Below, piece after piece: positions 47,900 through 57,281 of a stretch of DNA of 64,000 nucleotides. Within the stretch, counting starts at the first letter, position 1. The number at the start of each line of letters is the position of its first letter. Below the pieces are notes generated by a model. That model worked only from the letters and a program-made list of their open reading frames with translations. It ran no database searches and was not told where the DNA came from. This DNA comes from Stenotrophomonas pavanii (GTDB lineage Bacteria > Pseudomonadota > Gammaproteobacteria > Xanthomonadales > Xanthomonadaceae), in contig NZ_FNFQ01000005.1 of assembly GCF_900101175.1 (NCBI RefSeq), positions 186,001 to 250,000 on the forward strand, read 5' to 3'. The translations under genes and the position numbers were made by a program.

Positions 47900-49129
47900 G
47901 TGAAGTCGTGGGGTTGTGCATTGCTGTTGTCGCTGGCCATGGCACCATCGGTGGCCATGAGTGCTGAATCCTCAACCCCGGCCGCACCCAAGGTGTCGGT
48001 CTACGGCCATCGCGGGGCAAGCGCGCTGCTGCCCGAGCACACCCTGGCGTCGTACGCGCAGGCCATCGCCGATGGCGCCGACTACATCGAGCCGGACCTG
48101 GTGATGACCAAGGACGGGGTGATGGTGGCCCGGCACGAGAACGAGATCGGTGGCACCACCGACGTCGCCTCGCATCCGGAGTTCGCCAGCCGCCGCACCC
48201 GCAAGGTGATCGATGGGCAGCAGGTCGAGGGCTGGTTCACCGAAGACTTCACCCTGGCCGAGCTGAAGACCCTGTACGCCCGTGAGCGCCTGCCGGAACT
48301 GCGCAGCACCGCCTACGACGGCCAGTTCCGCATCGCCAGCCTGGACGAGATCCTGGCCTTCCTGGTGCAGCAGGCCGGGCGTGCCAACCGCGGCATCGGC
48401 CTGGTCCCGGAGATCAAGCACCCGACTTACTTCCAGTCCATCGGCCTGCCGATGGAAGACAAACTGCTGGCTGCGCTGCGCGGCAATGCGTACACCAACG
48501 TCGGCCCGGTCACGATCCAGTCGTTCGAGACCGCCAACCTGCGCTACCTGCATGGCAAGATCGGCCGCGGCAGCAACATCCGCCTGCTGCAGCTGCTGTG
48601 GAAGGGCGATACCCAGCCGGCCGACATCGCCAAGGCCGGTGGCACGCTGACCTACGCGCAGATGATGACCCCGGCCGGGCTGAAGGACATTGCCGGCTAC
48701 GCCGATGGCATCGGCCCCGAGCTGCGTTCGATCATTCCGCTGGATGGCAAGGGAGCGCTGGGCACGCCGACCTCGCTGGTACGTGATGCGCACGCCGCCG
48801 GGTTGATGGTGATTCCGTACACCTTCCGCCCGGAAAACCACTTCCAGCCCAGCAACCTGCGCAAGGGCGCCGACAGCGCGCGCAATGCCGAGGGATCGAT
48901 CGCCGAGATGCGCGTTTACCTGGCGACGGGCATCGATGCGTTCTTCACCGATGACCCGGCGCTCGGCCGGCAGGCGGTGGATGGAATGGGCGCGGCCGGC
49001 ACTACCGCCGCTTCAACCGCGCGGTTCATCCGGGCGGCGGAATGGAATCACCACGTGGTCCTGGCCCTCGCGCGGCGTCGTCGGCCAGCGGCTCTGCCTC
49101 GTCATGGGATGGGCGCGGCGGGGAACTGA
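47900..49129 (+). CDS. glpQ: Periplasmic glycerophosphodiester phosphodiesterase with a repeat-derived tail
   Basis: Hydrolyses deacylated phospholipids to glycerol-3-phosphate. The GTG at 47900 begins a signal peptide (VKSWGCALLLSLAMAPSVAMSAES). The TIM-barrel enzyme shows VYGHRGASALLPEHTLASY, YIEPDLVMTKDGVMVARHE and EIKHPTYF, giving the catalytic His/Glu/Asp/His set, and ends its conserved part at IDAFFTDDPALGRQAVDG near residue 367. From 48992 the frame enters a 210-bp repeat copied from the end of the rhomboid gene (antisense), adding about 43 basic residues until TGA at 49127. The natural stop seems lost; the catalytic domain is intact. Confidence 0.88.
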   Translation: MKSWGCALLLSLAMAPSVAMSAESSTPAAPKVSVYGHRGASALLPEHTLASYAQAIADGADYIEPDLVMTKDGVMVARHENEIGGTTDVASHPEFASRRTRKVIDGQQVEGWFTEDFTLAELKTLYARERLPELRSTAYDGQFRIASLDEILAFLVQQAGRANRGIGLVPEIKHPTYFQSIGLPMEDKLLAALRGNAYTNVGPVTIQSFETANLRYLHGKIGRGSNIRLLQLLWKGDTQPADIAKAGGTLTYAQMMTPAGLKDIAGYADGIGPELRSIIPLDGKGALGTPTSLVRDAHAAGLMVIPYTFRPENHFQPSNLRKGADSARNAEGSIAEMRVYLATGIDAFFTDDPALGRQAVDGMGAAGTTAASTARFIRAAEWNHHVVLALARRRRPAALPRHGMGAAGN

Positions 49130-49495
49130 ATTTCCCGGTAGTGCCGGCCGCTGGCCGGCAACGCGAGGATTGCCAACGAAGGTTCATGAGGTTGCCGGCC
49201 AGCGGCCGGCACTACCGCCGCTTCAACCGCGCGGTTCATCCGGGCGGCGGAATGGAATCACCACGTGGTCCTGGCCCTCGCGCGGCGTCGTCGGCCAGCG
49301 GCTCTGCCTCGTCATGGGATGGGCGCAGCGGGGAACTGAATTTCCCGGTAGTACCGGCCGCTGGCCGGCAACGCGCGCACTGCCAACGAAGGTTCATGAG
49401 GTTGCCGGCCAGCGGCCGGCACTACCGCCGCTTCAACCGCGCGGTTCGTCCGGGCGGCGGAACGGGATCACCACGTAGTCCTGGCCCTCGCGCGG
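48992..49495. repeat. 210-bp tandem repeat, two copies plus the parental segment
   Basis: Marker sequence ACTACCGCCGCTTCAACCGC occurs at 49001, 49211 and 49421, exactly 210 bp apart. Each unit holds the last 21 or so codons of the rhomboid gene (reverse strand), a unique middle part, and an inverted SMAG pair (49138-49161 with 49191-49215; 49348-49371 with 49401-49425). The units differ by only a few bases. The third occurrence is the real end of the rhomboid gene. The first unit overlaps the 3' end of glpQ. Confidence 0.9.
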
Positions 49496-50203
49496 CTGCC
49501 ACAACACCGGCACGCGCTGCGGCGACGGCGGCTCCAGCTCGTCGTCGGGCAAAGGCTCGACGTCTTCTTCTTCGTCTTCCCAGCTGTAACGCTGCCGCGG
49601 CGGCAGCGGGTCGGCGTTGCGGAACAGCAGCGCGGCGATGATGCCGGCGAAGGCGCCGCCCATGTGCGACTGCCAGGACACGCCATCGGCATGCGGCAGG
49701 ATGGTCATCAGCATGCCGCCATAGAACAGCATGCCGATCAGGCCGGTGGCGATCGCCGCGCGGTCGCGGCGCAGCAGGCCGAGGCTGGCCAGCAGGAACA
49801 TCAGGCCATGGGTGACGCCACTGGCGCCCAGGTGCACGCTGCCCGGATTGCCCAGCATCCACGCGCCGAGGCCCGAACCCAGCCACAGCAGGGGCAGGGC
49901 ACGCACGGTGGCTTTCGGATACACGCTGCCGGCGAGGGTGCCGAGGATCAGGATCGCGATGCTGTTGGCGGCGATATGCTCGACCGAGGCATGCAGCATC
50001 GGGCCGCCGATCAGGCCGAGCAGGCCCTTGGCTTCCAGCGGCGCGACCGCCCACGGTCGCCAGTCGAACGTGCCCTGCAGGGCGAACACGGCCACCAGCA
50101 CCAGCACGGCCGCCAGGCTGACATTGAACGCCCGCAGGATGCGCGAGCGGTCATTGCGGGGGGCCGGCACGTCGCCGGCGGGCAGGGGCGTGTTGTTGTC
50201 CAT
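49433..50203 (-). CDS. Rhomboid-family intramembrane serine protease
   Basis: A 256-residue polytopic membrane protease that cuts substrates within the membrane. The catalytic Ser lies in HLGASGVTHGLMFLLASLGL (GxSG), and the paired His in SWQSHMGGAFAGIIAALLF. About six membrane helices span residues 28-195, followed by a cytoplasmic acidic tail ending VVIPFRRPDEPRG. The substrate is unknown. The final 21 codons have been copied twice downstream in a 210-bp tandem array. Confidence 0.9.
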   Translation of the reverse strand: MDNNTPLPAGDVPAPRNDRSRILRAFNVSLAAVLVLVAVFALQGTFDWRPWAVAPLEAKGLLGLIGGPMLHASVEHIAANSIAILILGTLAGSVYPKATVRALPLLWLGSGLGAWMLGNPGSVHLGASGVTHGLMFLLASLGLLRRDRAAIATGLIGMLFYGGMLMTILPHADGVSWQSHMGGAFAGIIAALLFRNADPLPPRQRYSWEDEEEDVEPLPDDELEPPSPQRVPVLWQPREGQDYVVIPFRRPDEPRG

Positions 50204-50309
50204 ACCTCAGCAATGGCGGTGGCTGGCGCGAAACCAAGGCCACCGCAACGGGAGAGTGGAGGCGGCCGGCGGGACAATCCCACCGGCCGCGCTGTTCAGC
50301 CGGTCAGGC

Positions 50310-51272
50310 TCAGGCCTGGCCTTCGCCTTCCTTCGGCGGGTACTTCAGGCTGAGCACCACGGTGGCGGCGATGATCACCGCGACCACGCCCAGCGACACC
50401 GGCGTCGGGATCTTGAACAGGTCGATGATCATCATCTTGATGCCGATGAAGCCCAGCACCAGTGCCAGGCCGTACGGCAGCAGGTGGAAGCGGTCGGCCA
50501 TGCCGGCCAGCAGGAAGAACATCGCGCGCAGGCCCAGCACCGCGAACACGTTGGAGGTGAGCACGATGAACGGGTCGGTGGTGATCGCGAAGATCGCCGG
50601 GATGCTGTCCACGGCGAAGATCACGTCGGTGACCGCGATCAGGATCAGCACCGCGAACAGCGGGGTGAACCAGCGCACGCCATCGCGCTTCACGCTCAGC
50701 GCGTTGCCGGCGTAGTCCGGCAGCAGGCGCAGGTGCTTGCGCATCCAGCGCAGGGCGGGATTGGTCTCCAGGTCCGGCTCCTGGCCGGCGGCGAACCACA
50801 TCTTCCAGCCGGTGAACAGCAGGAAGGCACCGAACACGTAGAGCAGCCAATGGAACTGGCTGATCAGCACGCTGCCGGCGAAGATCATGATCGTACGCAG
50901 CACGATCGCGCCCAGGATGCCGATGATCAGCACCTTCTGGCGCTGCTCCTCCGGCACCGCGAAGTAGCTCATGATCATCAGGAAGACAAAGATGTTGTCG
51001 ACCGCCAGCGCCTTCTCGACCAGGTAGCCGGTCAGGAATTCGAGCCCGACCTTGTTGGCCACCACCTGGCCGGCGGTCTCATTCAGGTAGTACCAGAGGC
51101 CCGCATTGAACAGCAGGGCCAGCACGACCCAGCCGATGGACCACCACAGGGCTTCCTTGAAGGTGACCTTGTGCGGTCCACCATGGCGCATCAACACGAG
51201 GTCGACCAGCAGGGCGATGACCACCACCGCCGCGAAGCCGCCCCACAACCACACGTTACCGATCGTCTGCAT
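50310..51272 (-). CDS. TerC/Alx-family membrane transporter
   Basis: A 320-residue integral membrane protein, MQTIGNVWLWGGFAAVVVIALLVDLVLMR, with eight or nine membrane helices and the family blocks EKALAVDNIFVFLMIMSYF and VTDVIFAVDSIPAIFAITTDPFIV, whose acidic residues bind metal. TerC/Alx proteins export Mn2+ in E. coli. Behind a yybP-ykoY riboswitch here, Mn2+ export is the best supported role. The start at 51272 is chosen because the upstream frame crosses the riboswitch. Confidence 0.92.
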   Translation of the reverse strand: MQTIGNVWLWGGFAAVVVIALLVDLVLMRHGGPHKVTFKEALWWSIGWVVLALLFNAGLWYYLNETAGQVVANKVGLEFLTGYLVEKALAVDNIFVFLMIMSYFAVPEEQRQKVLIIGILGAIVLRTIMIFAGSVLISQFHWLLYVFGAFLLFTGWKMWFAAGQEPDLETNPALRWMRKHLRLLPDYAGNALSVKRDGVRWFTPLFAVLILIAVTDVIFAVDSIPAIFAITTDPFIVLTSNVFAVLGLRAMFFLLAGMADRFHLLPYGLALVLGFIGIKMMIIDLFKIPTPVSLGVVAVIIAATVVLSLKYPPKEGEGQA

Positions 51273-51352
51273 TGGGAATGTCCGTTGGAAAGATGAATGC
51301 CAGGCCGGACGGCGAGGATCTGCAACGGAGGATCGGGAGGGGATCCAGGGAC

Positions 51353-51478
51353 AGAGCTTCGCCAGTACGGCGAAGGTCTCGCTCGCAGTTCCAGTCGGCT
51401 GGAACTGCCGTTGCACCGGAGCCTGCAGGCTCGAAATGACGGCGACAACGTCTGGGAGCTACTCCCCTTCTGGCGCCG
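51353..51478 (-). promoter_or_regulatory. yybP-ykoY manganese riboswitch
   Basis: On the minus strand upstream of the terC-like gene: AAGGGGAGTAGCTCCC, then TTGTCGCCGTCATTTCGAGC, a GCCTGCAGGC-type stem, and the second conserved half GCGAGACCTTCGCC. GGGGAGTAG and GAGACCTT are the invariant marks of this Mn2+-sensing RNA class. A CTTCGCC/GGCGAAG hairpin at its 3' side may serve as the expression platform. Confidence 0.82.
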
Positions 51479-51558
51479 ATTCTGCCGTCTGGCCGGGCCG
51501 CCGTCAAATGCCGGTTTGCCGGGGTCGGACCCCAACGGGGCTCCGACGCCGGGGCCGT

Positions 51559-51600
51559 CACCACACTGGGGTCAGAGCCCCTGCGGGGATCTGACCCCGG
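51559..51600. repeat. GGGGTCAGAGCCCC/GGGGATCTGACCCC inverted repeat
   Basis: An imperfect palindrome ahead of the methyltransferase gene, in the family of 27780-27821. Confidence 0.65.
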
Positions 51601-51621
51601 CGCCCGGTTTACAATGGGCGG

Positions 51622-52791
51622 ATGAATACCCCCCTTCCCGTTGTCCGCCTCAAGAATGCGTGGCGCTCCAGCCACCCGTGGATCTTCCAGAAACTGGTCG
51701 AGAAGCCGACCGTCCGGCCCAAGCCCGGTTCCATCGTCGACGTGGTCGGCATTGATGGCGAATTCATCGGCCGCGGGTTCTACAACGGACACTCGCGCAT
51801 TGCCGTGCGCATCCTTGAAACCGACCAGAACGTGCCGGTGGATGCCGGCTGGTTCTCGCGCAAGATCGCCCAGGCGGTGTCGCTGCGCCGTGAGGTGCTG
51901 AAGCTCGATGCGGTCTCCGATGCCTGGCGCGTGGTGCACAGCGAAGGCGACGGCCTGTCCGGCCTGGTGGTGGATCGCTACGGCGACCTGGTGGTGGTCG
52001 AGTTCTTCGCCGCCGGCATGTTCCGCCACCGCGAATGGATCTACGACGCCCTGCGCGAGCAGTTCCCCGGCTGCCGCTTCCACAGCTTCGCCGACGAGCA
52101 TGTGCAGAAGCAGGAGAGCTTCGACTTCCACGGCAACACCACCACCGAAGCGGCGGTGATCACCGAGTACGGCATCAAGTTCCGCGCCGATCCGGCCGGT
52201 GCACACAAGACCGGCTTCTTCGCCGACCAGCGCGAGAACCGCGAATGGCTGAGCCAGCAGGTGGAAGGCAAGAGCGTGCTGGACCTGTGCTGTAACACCG
52301 GCGGTTTCGCGGTGTACGCAGCAGCACGTGGCGCTTCGGAAGTGGTCGGCATCGACATCGATGAGGACGTCATCCAGATCGCCAAGGGCAATTCGCGCCT
52401 GAACAACGTGCGTCCGAAGTTCATCCAGTCCGACATCTTCCCGTGGCTGCGCGACGCCGCCAACCGCGGTGAGCAGTACGACGTGGTGATCCTGGACCCG
52501 GCGAAGATGACCCGCGACCGCGACCAGGTCATCACTGCGCTGAAGAAGTACCTGGACATGAACAAGCTGGCGCTGGGCGTGGTCAAGCCGGGCGGCCTGT
52601 TCGCCACGTTCTCCTGCACCGGCCTGGTGGCCGAGGACCAGTTCCTCGACATGCTGCGCCGCGCGGCGTATTTCTCCGGCCGCACGATCCAGATCCTCAA
52701 GGTGGCCGGCGCCGGTCCGGACCACCCGTTCATGGCCCACGTGCAGGAATCGCGTTACCTGAAGGCCGTGTTCTGCCGCGTGGTGGACTGA
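51622..52791 (+). CDS. rlmI: 23S rRNA cytosine-C5 methyltransferase, RlmI type
   Basis: A 389-residue class I SAM methyltransferase with an N-terminal PUA domain (VRLKNAWRSSHPWIFQ...GSIVDVVGIDGEFIGRGFYN), a middle EEHD-like domain and a catalytic Rossmann domain (VLDLCCNTGGFAVYAAARGASEVVGIDID). It includes the motif DVVILDPAKMT and the catalytic Cys in FATFSCTGLV. This matches RlmI/YccW, which methylates C1962 of 23S rRNA. It is preceded by an inverted repeat. Confidence 0.9.
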   Translation: MNTPLPVVRLKNAWRSSHPWIFQKLVEKPTVRPKPGSIVDVVGIDGEFIGRGFYNGHSRIAVRILETDQNVPVDAGWFSRKIAQAVSLRREVLKLDAVSDAWRVVHSEGDGLSGLVVDRYGDLVVVEFFAAGMFRHREWIYDALREQFPGCRFHSFADEHVQKQESFDFHGNTTTEAAVITEYGIKFRADPAGAHKTGFFADQRENREWLSQQVEGKSVLDLCCNTGGFAVYAAARGASEVVGIDIDEDVIQIAKGNSRLNNVRPKFIQSDIFPWLRDAANRGEQYDVVILDPAKMTRDRDQVITALKKYLDMNKLALGVVKPGGLFATFSCTGLVAEDQFLDMLRRAAYFSGRTIQILKVAGAGPDHPFMAHVQESRYLKAVFCRVVD

Positions 52792-52801
52792 CCGCGCGAC
52801 G

Positions 52802-52832
52802 CTGTAGAGCCGGGCCGCGCTCGGCTCTACAA
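52802..52832. terminator. GTAGAGCCGGG hairpin
   Basis: CTGTAGAGCCG / CGGCTCTACA arms around GGCCGCGCT, between the methyltransferase and dipeptidase genes. Confidence 0.6.
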
Positions 52833-52885
52833 ATCTGCCGACCGCAGCGCTATGGTCGGGCTCTTCCCAATGCCGGTGAGAGCCC

Positions 52886-54127
52886 ATGCCTTCGTTGCGC
52901 CCCCTGTCCGTCGTGCTCGCCCTGGCGCTGTGCGCGCCGCTGTCGGCCCACGCCATCGAGTTCAGCGCCGAGGAACTGGCCCGCGCCAAGGCGCTGCAGC
53001 AGCGCCTGGTCACGCTCGACAGCCATCTGGATACACCGGCCAATTTCGGCCGAACCGGTTTTGACATCGAGCAGCGCCACGACCGCAACGCCCTTTCGCA
53101 GGTGGATTACCCGCGCATGGTCGAAGGCGCGCTGGATGGCGGCTTCTGGGCGATCTACACCGACCAGGGCGACCGCAGCGCCGCCGCGCACCTGGCCGAG
53201 CGTGACCATGGCCTGCAGCGGTTGATGCAGATCCGCGAAATGCTGGCGGCCAATCCCGAGCGCTTCGCGCTGGCACTGACCGCCGATGATGCCGCGCGGA
53301 TCAAGGCCGCCGGCAAGCGCGTGGTGTACATCAGCATGGAAAACGCCAGCCCGCTGGTGGACGACCCCAGCCTGCTCTCGTTCTACCACCGTGCCGGGCT
53401 GCGCCTGCTCAGCACCGTGCACTTCGCCAACAACGAGTTCGCCGATTCGGCCACCGACCCCAAGGGCGCGGAATGGAAGGGCCTGAGCCCGGCCGGCAAG
53501 GAACTGGTGCGACAGGCCGTGAAGCTGGGCATCGTGATCGATCAGTCGCATGCCTCGGACGCGGTGTTCGACGATCTGCTGGCGATGATGCCGGTGCCGT
53601 TCGTGCTGTCGCACAGCTCGGCCAAGGCGGTCTACGACCACCCGCGCAATCTCGACGACGCGCGCCTGCGCAAGCTGGCCAGGGCCGGCGGCGTGATCCA
53701 GGTGAACGCCTATGGCGGCTACCTGATCGACACGGCGAAGACGCCCGAGCGCAAGCAGGCCGAAGAAGCGCTGAGCAAGCAGCTGGGTGGCTGGGAAGGC
53801 ATGGGCATCGAGCAGGGTGTTGCCCTGCTGAAGGCCGAGCAGGCACTGGACCACGAGCACCCGGTGCGCCACGCCAGCCTGGATGATTTCTTCGCCCACT
53901 TCGAGCACATCCTCAAGGTGGTCGGCCCCGAGCACGTGGGCATCGGCCTGGACTGGGATGGCGGCGGCGGCCTGAGTGACCTGCCCGATGTCAGCCAGCT
54001 GCCGAAGATCACCGCCTGGCTGCTGCGCAAGGGCTATACCGAGCAGCAGATTGCCGGCATCTGGGGCGGCAACCTGCTGCGCGTGATGCGCCAGGCGCAG
54101 GATTACGCGGCAAAACAGGGCGGTTGA
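52886..54127 (+). CDS. Membrane dipeptidase (M19, renal dipeptidase family)
   Basis: A 413-residue exported zinc dipeptidase. Signal peptide about 1-23 (MPSLRPLSVVLALALCAPLSAHA). The metal-binding DSHLDTPANF near residues 46-55, a bridging Glu region (ISMENASPL), a His segment VIDQSHASD and VLSHSSAKAVYDHPRN match the M19 amidohydrolase fold; HVGIGLDWDG and the C-terminal GGNLLRVMRQ close it. Acts in the periplasm on dipeptides. It converges on the permease gene with 20 bp between. Confidence 0.92.
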   Translation: MPSLRPLSVVLALALCAPLSAHAIEFSAEELARAKALQQRLVTLDSHLDTPANFGRTGFDIEQRHDRNALSQVDYPRMVEGALDGGFWAIYTDQGDRSAAAHLAERDHGLQRLMQIREMLAANPERFALALTADDAARIKAAGKRVVYISMENASPLVDDPSLLSFYHRAGLRLLSTVHFANNEFADSATDPKGAEWKGLSPAGKELVRQAVKLGIVIDQSHASDAVFDDLLAMMPVPFVLSHSSAKAVYDHPRNLDDARLRKLARAGGVIQVNAYGGYLIDTAKTPERKQAEEALSKQLGGWEGMGIEQGVALLKAEQALDHEHPVRHASLDDFFAHFEHILKVVGPEHVGIGLDWDGGGGLSDLPDVSQLPKITAWLLRKGYTEQQIAGIWGGNLLRVMRQAQDYAAKQGG

Positions 54128-54147
54128 CCGCCCTTCGGTCGTGCCGG

Positions 54148-55575
54148 TTACTTCGCGATCAGTGCGTGGCGGCGGCTGTACAGGAAGTACAGCACCAGGC
54201 CGGCCACGTTCCACAGCAGGAAGTACAACTGCGTGGTGTGCGGCAGGCTGATGAACAGGTAGATGCAGCCCAGCGCGGCCAGCGGCCCGACCACGAAGGC
54301 CAGCGGTGTGCGGAAGGTTCGCTCGCGGTTCGGCTCGCGCAGGCGCAGCACCACCAGGCAGATACCCACCGCAGTGAACGCGGCCAGGGTACCGGCATTG
54401 GCCAGCGCGGCGATCTCGTCCAGGCGGGCCACGCCGGCCAGCGCCGACACCACCACGGCGGTGAACAGCGTGGTCGCCACCGGCGTGCCGGTGCGCGCAT
54501 TGACCTTGGACAGGCCACGCGGCAGCAGGCCATCGCGGCTCATCACGAAGAAGATGCGGCTCTGGCCGTACAGGAAGGCCAGCAGCACGGTCGGCAGCGC
54601 GATGATCGCGATCACGCCAATCACCATTGCGGCAGTCGGATGGCCGAGCTGGCGCATGATCAGCGCCAGCGGTTCGGCGCTGTGGCCGAACACCGCGTAG
54701 CTCATCGCACCCACTGCCGCCAGCGCCACCAGCACGTAGACGATGGTGCAGCCGATCATCGACCCGATGATGCCGATCGACAGGTCGCGGCCGGGGTTCT
54801 TGGTTTCCTCGGCGGCGGTGGAGATCGCATCGAAGCCGTAGAAGGCGAAGAAGATGATCGCCGCTGCCGCCATCACGCCGTGCTCGACCCCGTCAGGGCC
54901 CATCGACTTGGCAAAGCCATACGGCATGAACGGCTGCAGGTTGGCGCTGTCGAACGCAGGCAGGGCCACGGCCACGAAGATCGCCAGCGCGATCAGCTTG
55001 AACACCACCAGGATCGCATTGAGCGTGGCGCTCTCCTTGGTGCCGGCCATCAGCATGCCGGCTACCAGCCAGGTGATGATGATCGCCGGCAGATTGATCA
55101 TGCCGCCTTCCACGTGCGGGCCGGCCGCCAGCCAGGCCGGCAGGTGCACGTTCCAGCCGAACTGGGTGTGCACCCATTCGAGGAAGCCGACGAAGTAGCC
55201 GGACCAGCCCACCGCCACCGTACTCACCACCAGCGAGTACTCCAGGATCAGGCTCCAGCCCACCACCCAGGCGAACACCTCGCCGAGCGCACTGTAGCTG
55301 TAGGTGTAGGCGCTGCCGGCGGCCGGCATCATCGTCGACAGCTCGGCATAGGACAGCGCCGCACAGGCGCAGACCGCACCGGCGATAGCGAAGGAAATCA
55401 GCACGGCCGGGCCGGCCAGGTTGGCGCCGACGCCGATCAGCGTGTAGATGCCGGTACCGACGATGGCACCGATGCCCAGCGCGATCAGGTGCGGCCAGCT
55501 GAGCGTCGGGATCAGGCGCCTGCCGGCTTCGTGGACGGTGACGGAATCTAGGGACTTGCGCCGGAACAGGGACAT
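54148..55575 (-). CDS. APC-superfamily amino acid permease
   Basis: A 475-residue inner-membrane transporter with 12 or more membrane helices, starting MSLFRRKSLDSVTVHEAG. The first helix has the family signature IALGIGAIVGTGIYTLIGVGA. The form resembles the cationic-amino-acid (CAT/YhdG) branch. Substrate is inferred, not shown. The start at 55575 is selected because the upstream residues do not fit the family. Confidence 0.88.
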   Translation of the reverse strand: MSLFRRKSLDSVTVHEAGRRLIPTLSWPHLIALGIGAIVGTGIYTLIGVGANLAGPAVLISFAIAGAVCACAALSYAELSTMMPAAGSAYTYSYSALGEVFAWVVGWSLILEYSLVVSTVAVGWSGYFVGFLEWVHTQFGWNVHLPAWLAAGPHVEGGMINLPAIIITWLVAGMLMAGTKESATLNAILVVFKLIALAIFVAVALPAFDSANLQPFMPYGFAKSMGPDGVEHGVMAAAAIIFFAFYGFDAISTAAEETKNPGRDLSIGIIGSMIGCTIVYVLVALAAVGAMSYAVFGHSAEPLALIMRQLGHPTAAMVIGVIAIIALPTVLLAFLYGQSRIFFVMSRDGLLPRGLSKVNARTGTPVATTLFTAVVVSALAGVARLDEIAALANAGTLAAFTAVGICLVVLRLREPNRERTFRTPLAFVVGPLAALGCIYLFISLPHTTQLYFLLWNVAGLVLYFLYSRRHALIAK

Positions 55576-55739
55576 GCAGGCCTCGGAAGGGGTGACTGAG
55601 AACGACAAGTTCCCGAGTGTGACCGAACGCAGCGCAGCATTGCCACTGACGGGGGTCATACCCGACGCGCCGCGCGCTGCACCGCGATCAGGCTGCCGGA
55701 ATCGGCATAAAGCAGGCCCGACCCCCGCGCCGAGCGACG

Positions 55740-56153
55740 TCAGGGCAGGGCGGGCCAGTGGCAGCCGTCTTCCTGCCAGGCCTCGACGTCATCGTGGAAA
55801 GAGGTCCTGCGCCCGTCACGGGCACGCTCATAGCTCAGGTCCAGCACCAGCGCGCCCTGGGTACTCAGCAGGTAACGGCCGTTGAGGCGGCCGTCGATGC
55901 GCTCTTCCCACACGCTGTCGAACTGGTAGGGACGATCCTCTGCCAGCACCGTGGTCTCCATCGAGACCCGGCGCAGGGGCAGGCGCCCGCGCTGGCCGGC
56001 GTAGCGCACGTCGGCCACGCCGTCATCCAGCCAGCGCCATTCCAGGTGGATGCTGTCGTTGCGGCCGCCCGTCAGGCAGCGATGGTCCTGTACGGTGGCG
56101 CCAGAGGCGCCGGCGAACAGCAGGGTCAGGGCGAAGCCGGTCAGGCGGACCAT
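55740..56153 (-). CDS. Hypothetical secreted protein
   Basis: A 137-residue protein with a signal peptide (MVRLTGFALTLLFAGASGATV). The mature part is polar, with two Cys (HRCL near 26, DGCHW near 132) that may pair, and beta-rich composition. No family recognised. It stands alone between the permease and aldo/keto reductase genes. Confidence 0.65.
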   Translation of the reverse strand: MVRLTGFALTLLFAGASGATVQDHRCLTGGRNDSIHLEWRWLDDGVADVRYAGQRGRLPLRRVSMETTVLAEDRPYQFDSVWEERIDGRLNGRYLLSTQGALVLDLSYERARDGRRTSFHDDVEAWQEDGCHWPALP

Positions 56154-56210
56154 CCACGCGCATCCATTGCAGAAGGGGGGCCAGCATAGCCCGCCCTGCC
56201 TGCCATGCCC

Positions 56211-57281
56211 TCAGCGCCCGCGCGACCGCAGCTGGGTGCCGCCGCTCATCAGCATCCGCGGCAACGGCATCCGCAGGAAATCGTGCGGGAACGACGGTGC
56301 CACCGCACTGATCGCATCGAGGTGGGCCAGGGCCTCGGCCGGCAGCACCAGCTGCAGCGCGTCCAGGTTGTGCTCGAACTGCGCCAGGGTGCGGGCGCCG
56401 ATGATCGGCAGCGCGCCGGCGCCGGGACGCTGCAGCAACCAGGCGAGTGCAACCTGCGCAGGCGAATGCGAAAGATCGGCAGCGATGGTTGCGACGTCCC
56501 CGGCAATCTGCAGCGAACGCGGCGTCAACGCACCATTGATCAGGGCCACGCTGCGGCGCGACCCGCCGGGTGTGGCTGGCAACGCCTCGGCGCTGGCGAG
56601 GTCGGCCGTGCTGTACTTGCCGGTCAGCACGCCGCTGCCCAATGGCGACCACGCCACCACGCCCAGCCCCAGCGCATCGGCCATCGGCAGCAGTTCATGC
56701 TCGACGCTGCGCTGGATCAGGCTGTACTCGATCTGCAGCGCCACCAGCGGCGACCAGCCACGCAGGTCGGCCAGGGTCTGCATGCGCGCGATCTGCCAGG
56801 CCGGCGTGTCCGAGATGCCGGCGTAAAGCACCTTGCCGCTGCGGACCAGGTCGTCGAAGCCCCGCATGACTTCGTCAACGCCGGTGGTGTCGTCCCAGGC
56901 GTGCAGGTACAGCAGGTCGAGGTAGTCGGTCCCCAACCGCCGCAGACTGTCCTCCACCGAGCGCAGCATGCTCTTGCGGTGGTTGCCGGCGTTGTTGGGG
57001 TCACCGGGGACGGTGGCGAGGGTGTACTTGCTGGCGATCACCAGCCGGTCGCGCTGGCCTTGGGCGAACCGGCCAAGCAGGGTTTCCGCACTGCCGTTGG
57101 TGTAGTTGTTGGCGGTATCGATGAAGTTGCCGCCACGTTCGACGTAGGTGTCGAAGATGCGGCGAGCCTCGGTTTCGTCCGCGCCCCAGCCCCAGTCGGC
57201 GCCGAAGGTCATCGTGCCCAGTGCCATCGGGCTGATGCGAAGGCCGGAGCGGCCGAGCAGGCGGTAGTGGTCCAGCGACAT
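56211..57281 (-). CDS. Aldo/keto reductase
   Basis: A 356-residue NADPH-dependent TIM-barrel oxidoreductase starting MSLDHYRLLGRSGLRISPMALG. The catalytic residues are visible: Asp in NFIDTANNY (Asp and Tyr), Lys in VIASKYT, and His in YLHAWD. It ends with a C-terminal extension containing SGGTQLRSRGR. It diverges from a LysR regulator gene, which may control it. Confidence 0.92.
   Translation of the reverse strand: MSLDHYRLLGRSGLRISPMALGTMTFGADWGWGADETEARRIFDTYVERGGNFIDTANNYTNGSAETLLGRFAQGQRDRLVIASKYTLATVPGDPNNAGNHRKSMLRSVEDSLRRLGTDYLDLLYLHAWDDTTGVDEVMRGFDDLVRSGKVLYAGISDTPAWQIARMQTLADLRGWSPLVALQIEYSLIQRSVEHELLPMADALGLGVVAWSPLGSGVLTGKYSTADLASAEALPATPGGSRRSVALINGALTPRSLQIAGDVATIAADLSHSPAQVALAWLLQRPGAGALPIIGARTLAQFEHNLDALQLVLPAEALAHLDAISAVAPSFPHDFLRMPLPRMLMSGGTQLRSRGR

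Noticed and set aside
49040-49270. CCACGTGG cores in the 210-bp repeats read as parS sites
   Set aside because: Only the central 8 bp match; the flanking TGTTC/GAACA arms are absent and the bases code for rhomboid residues.
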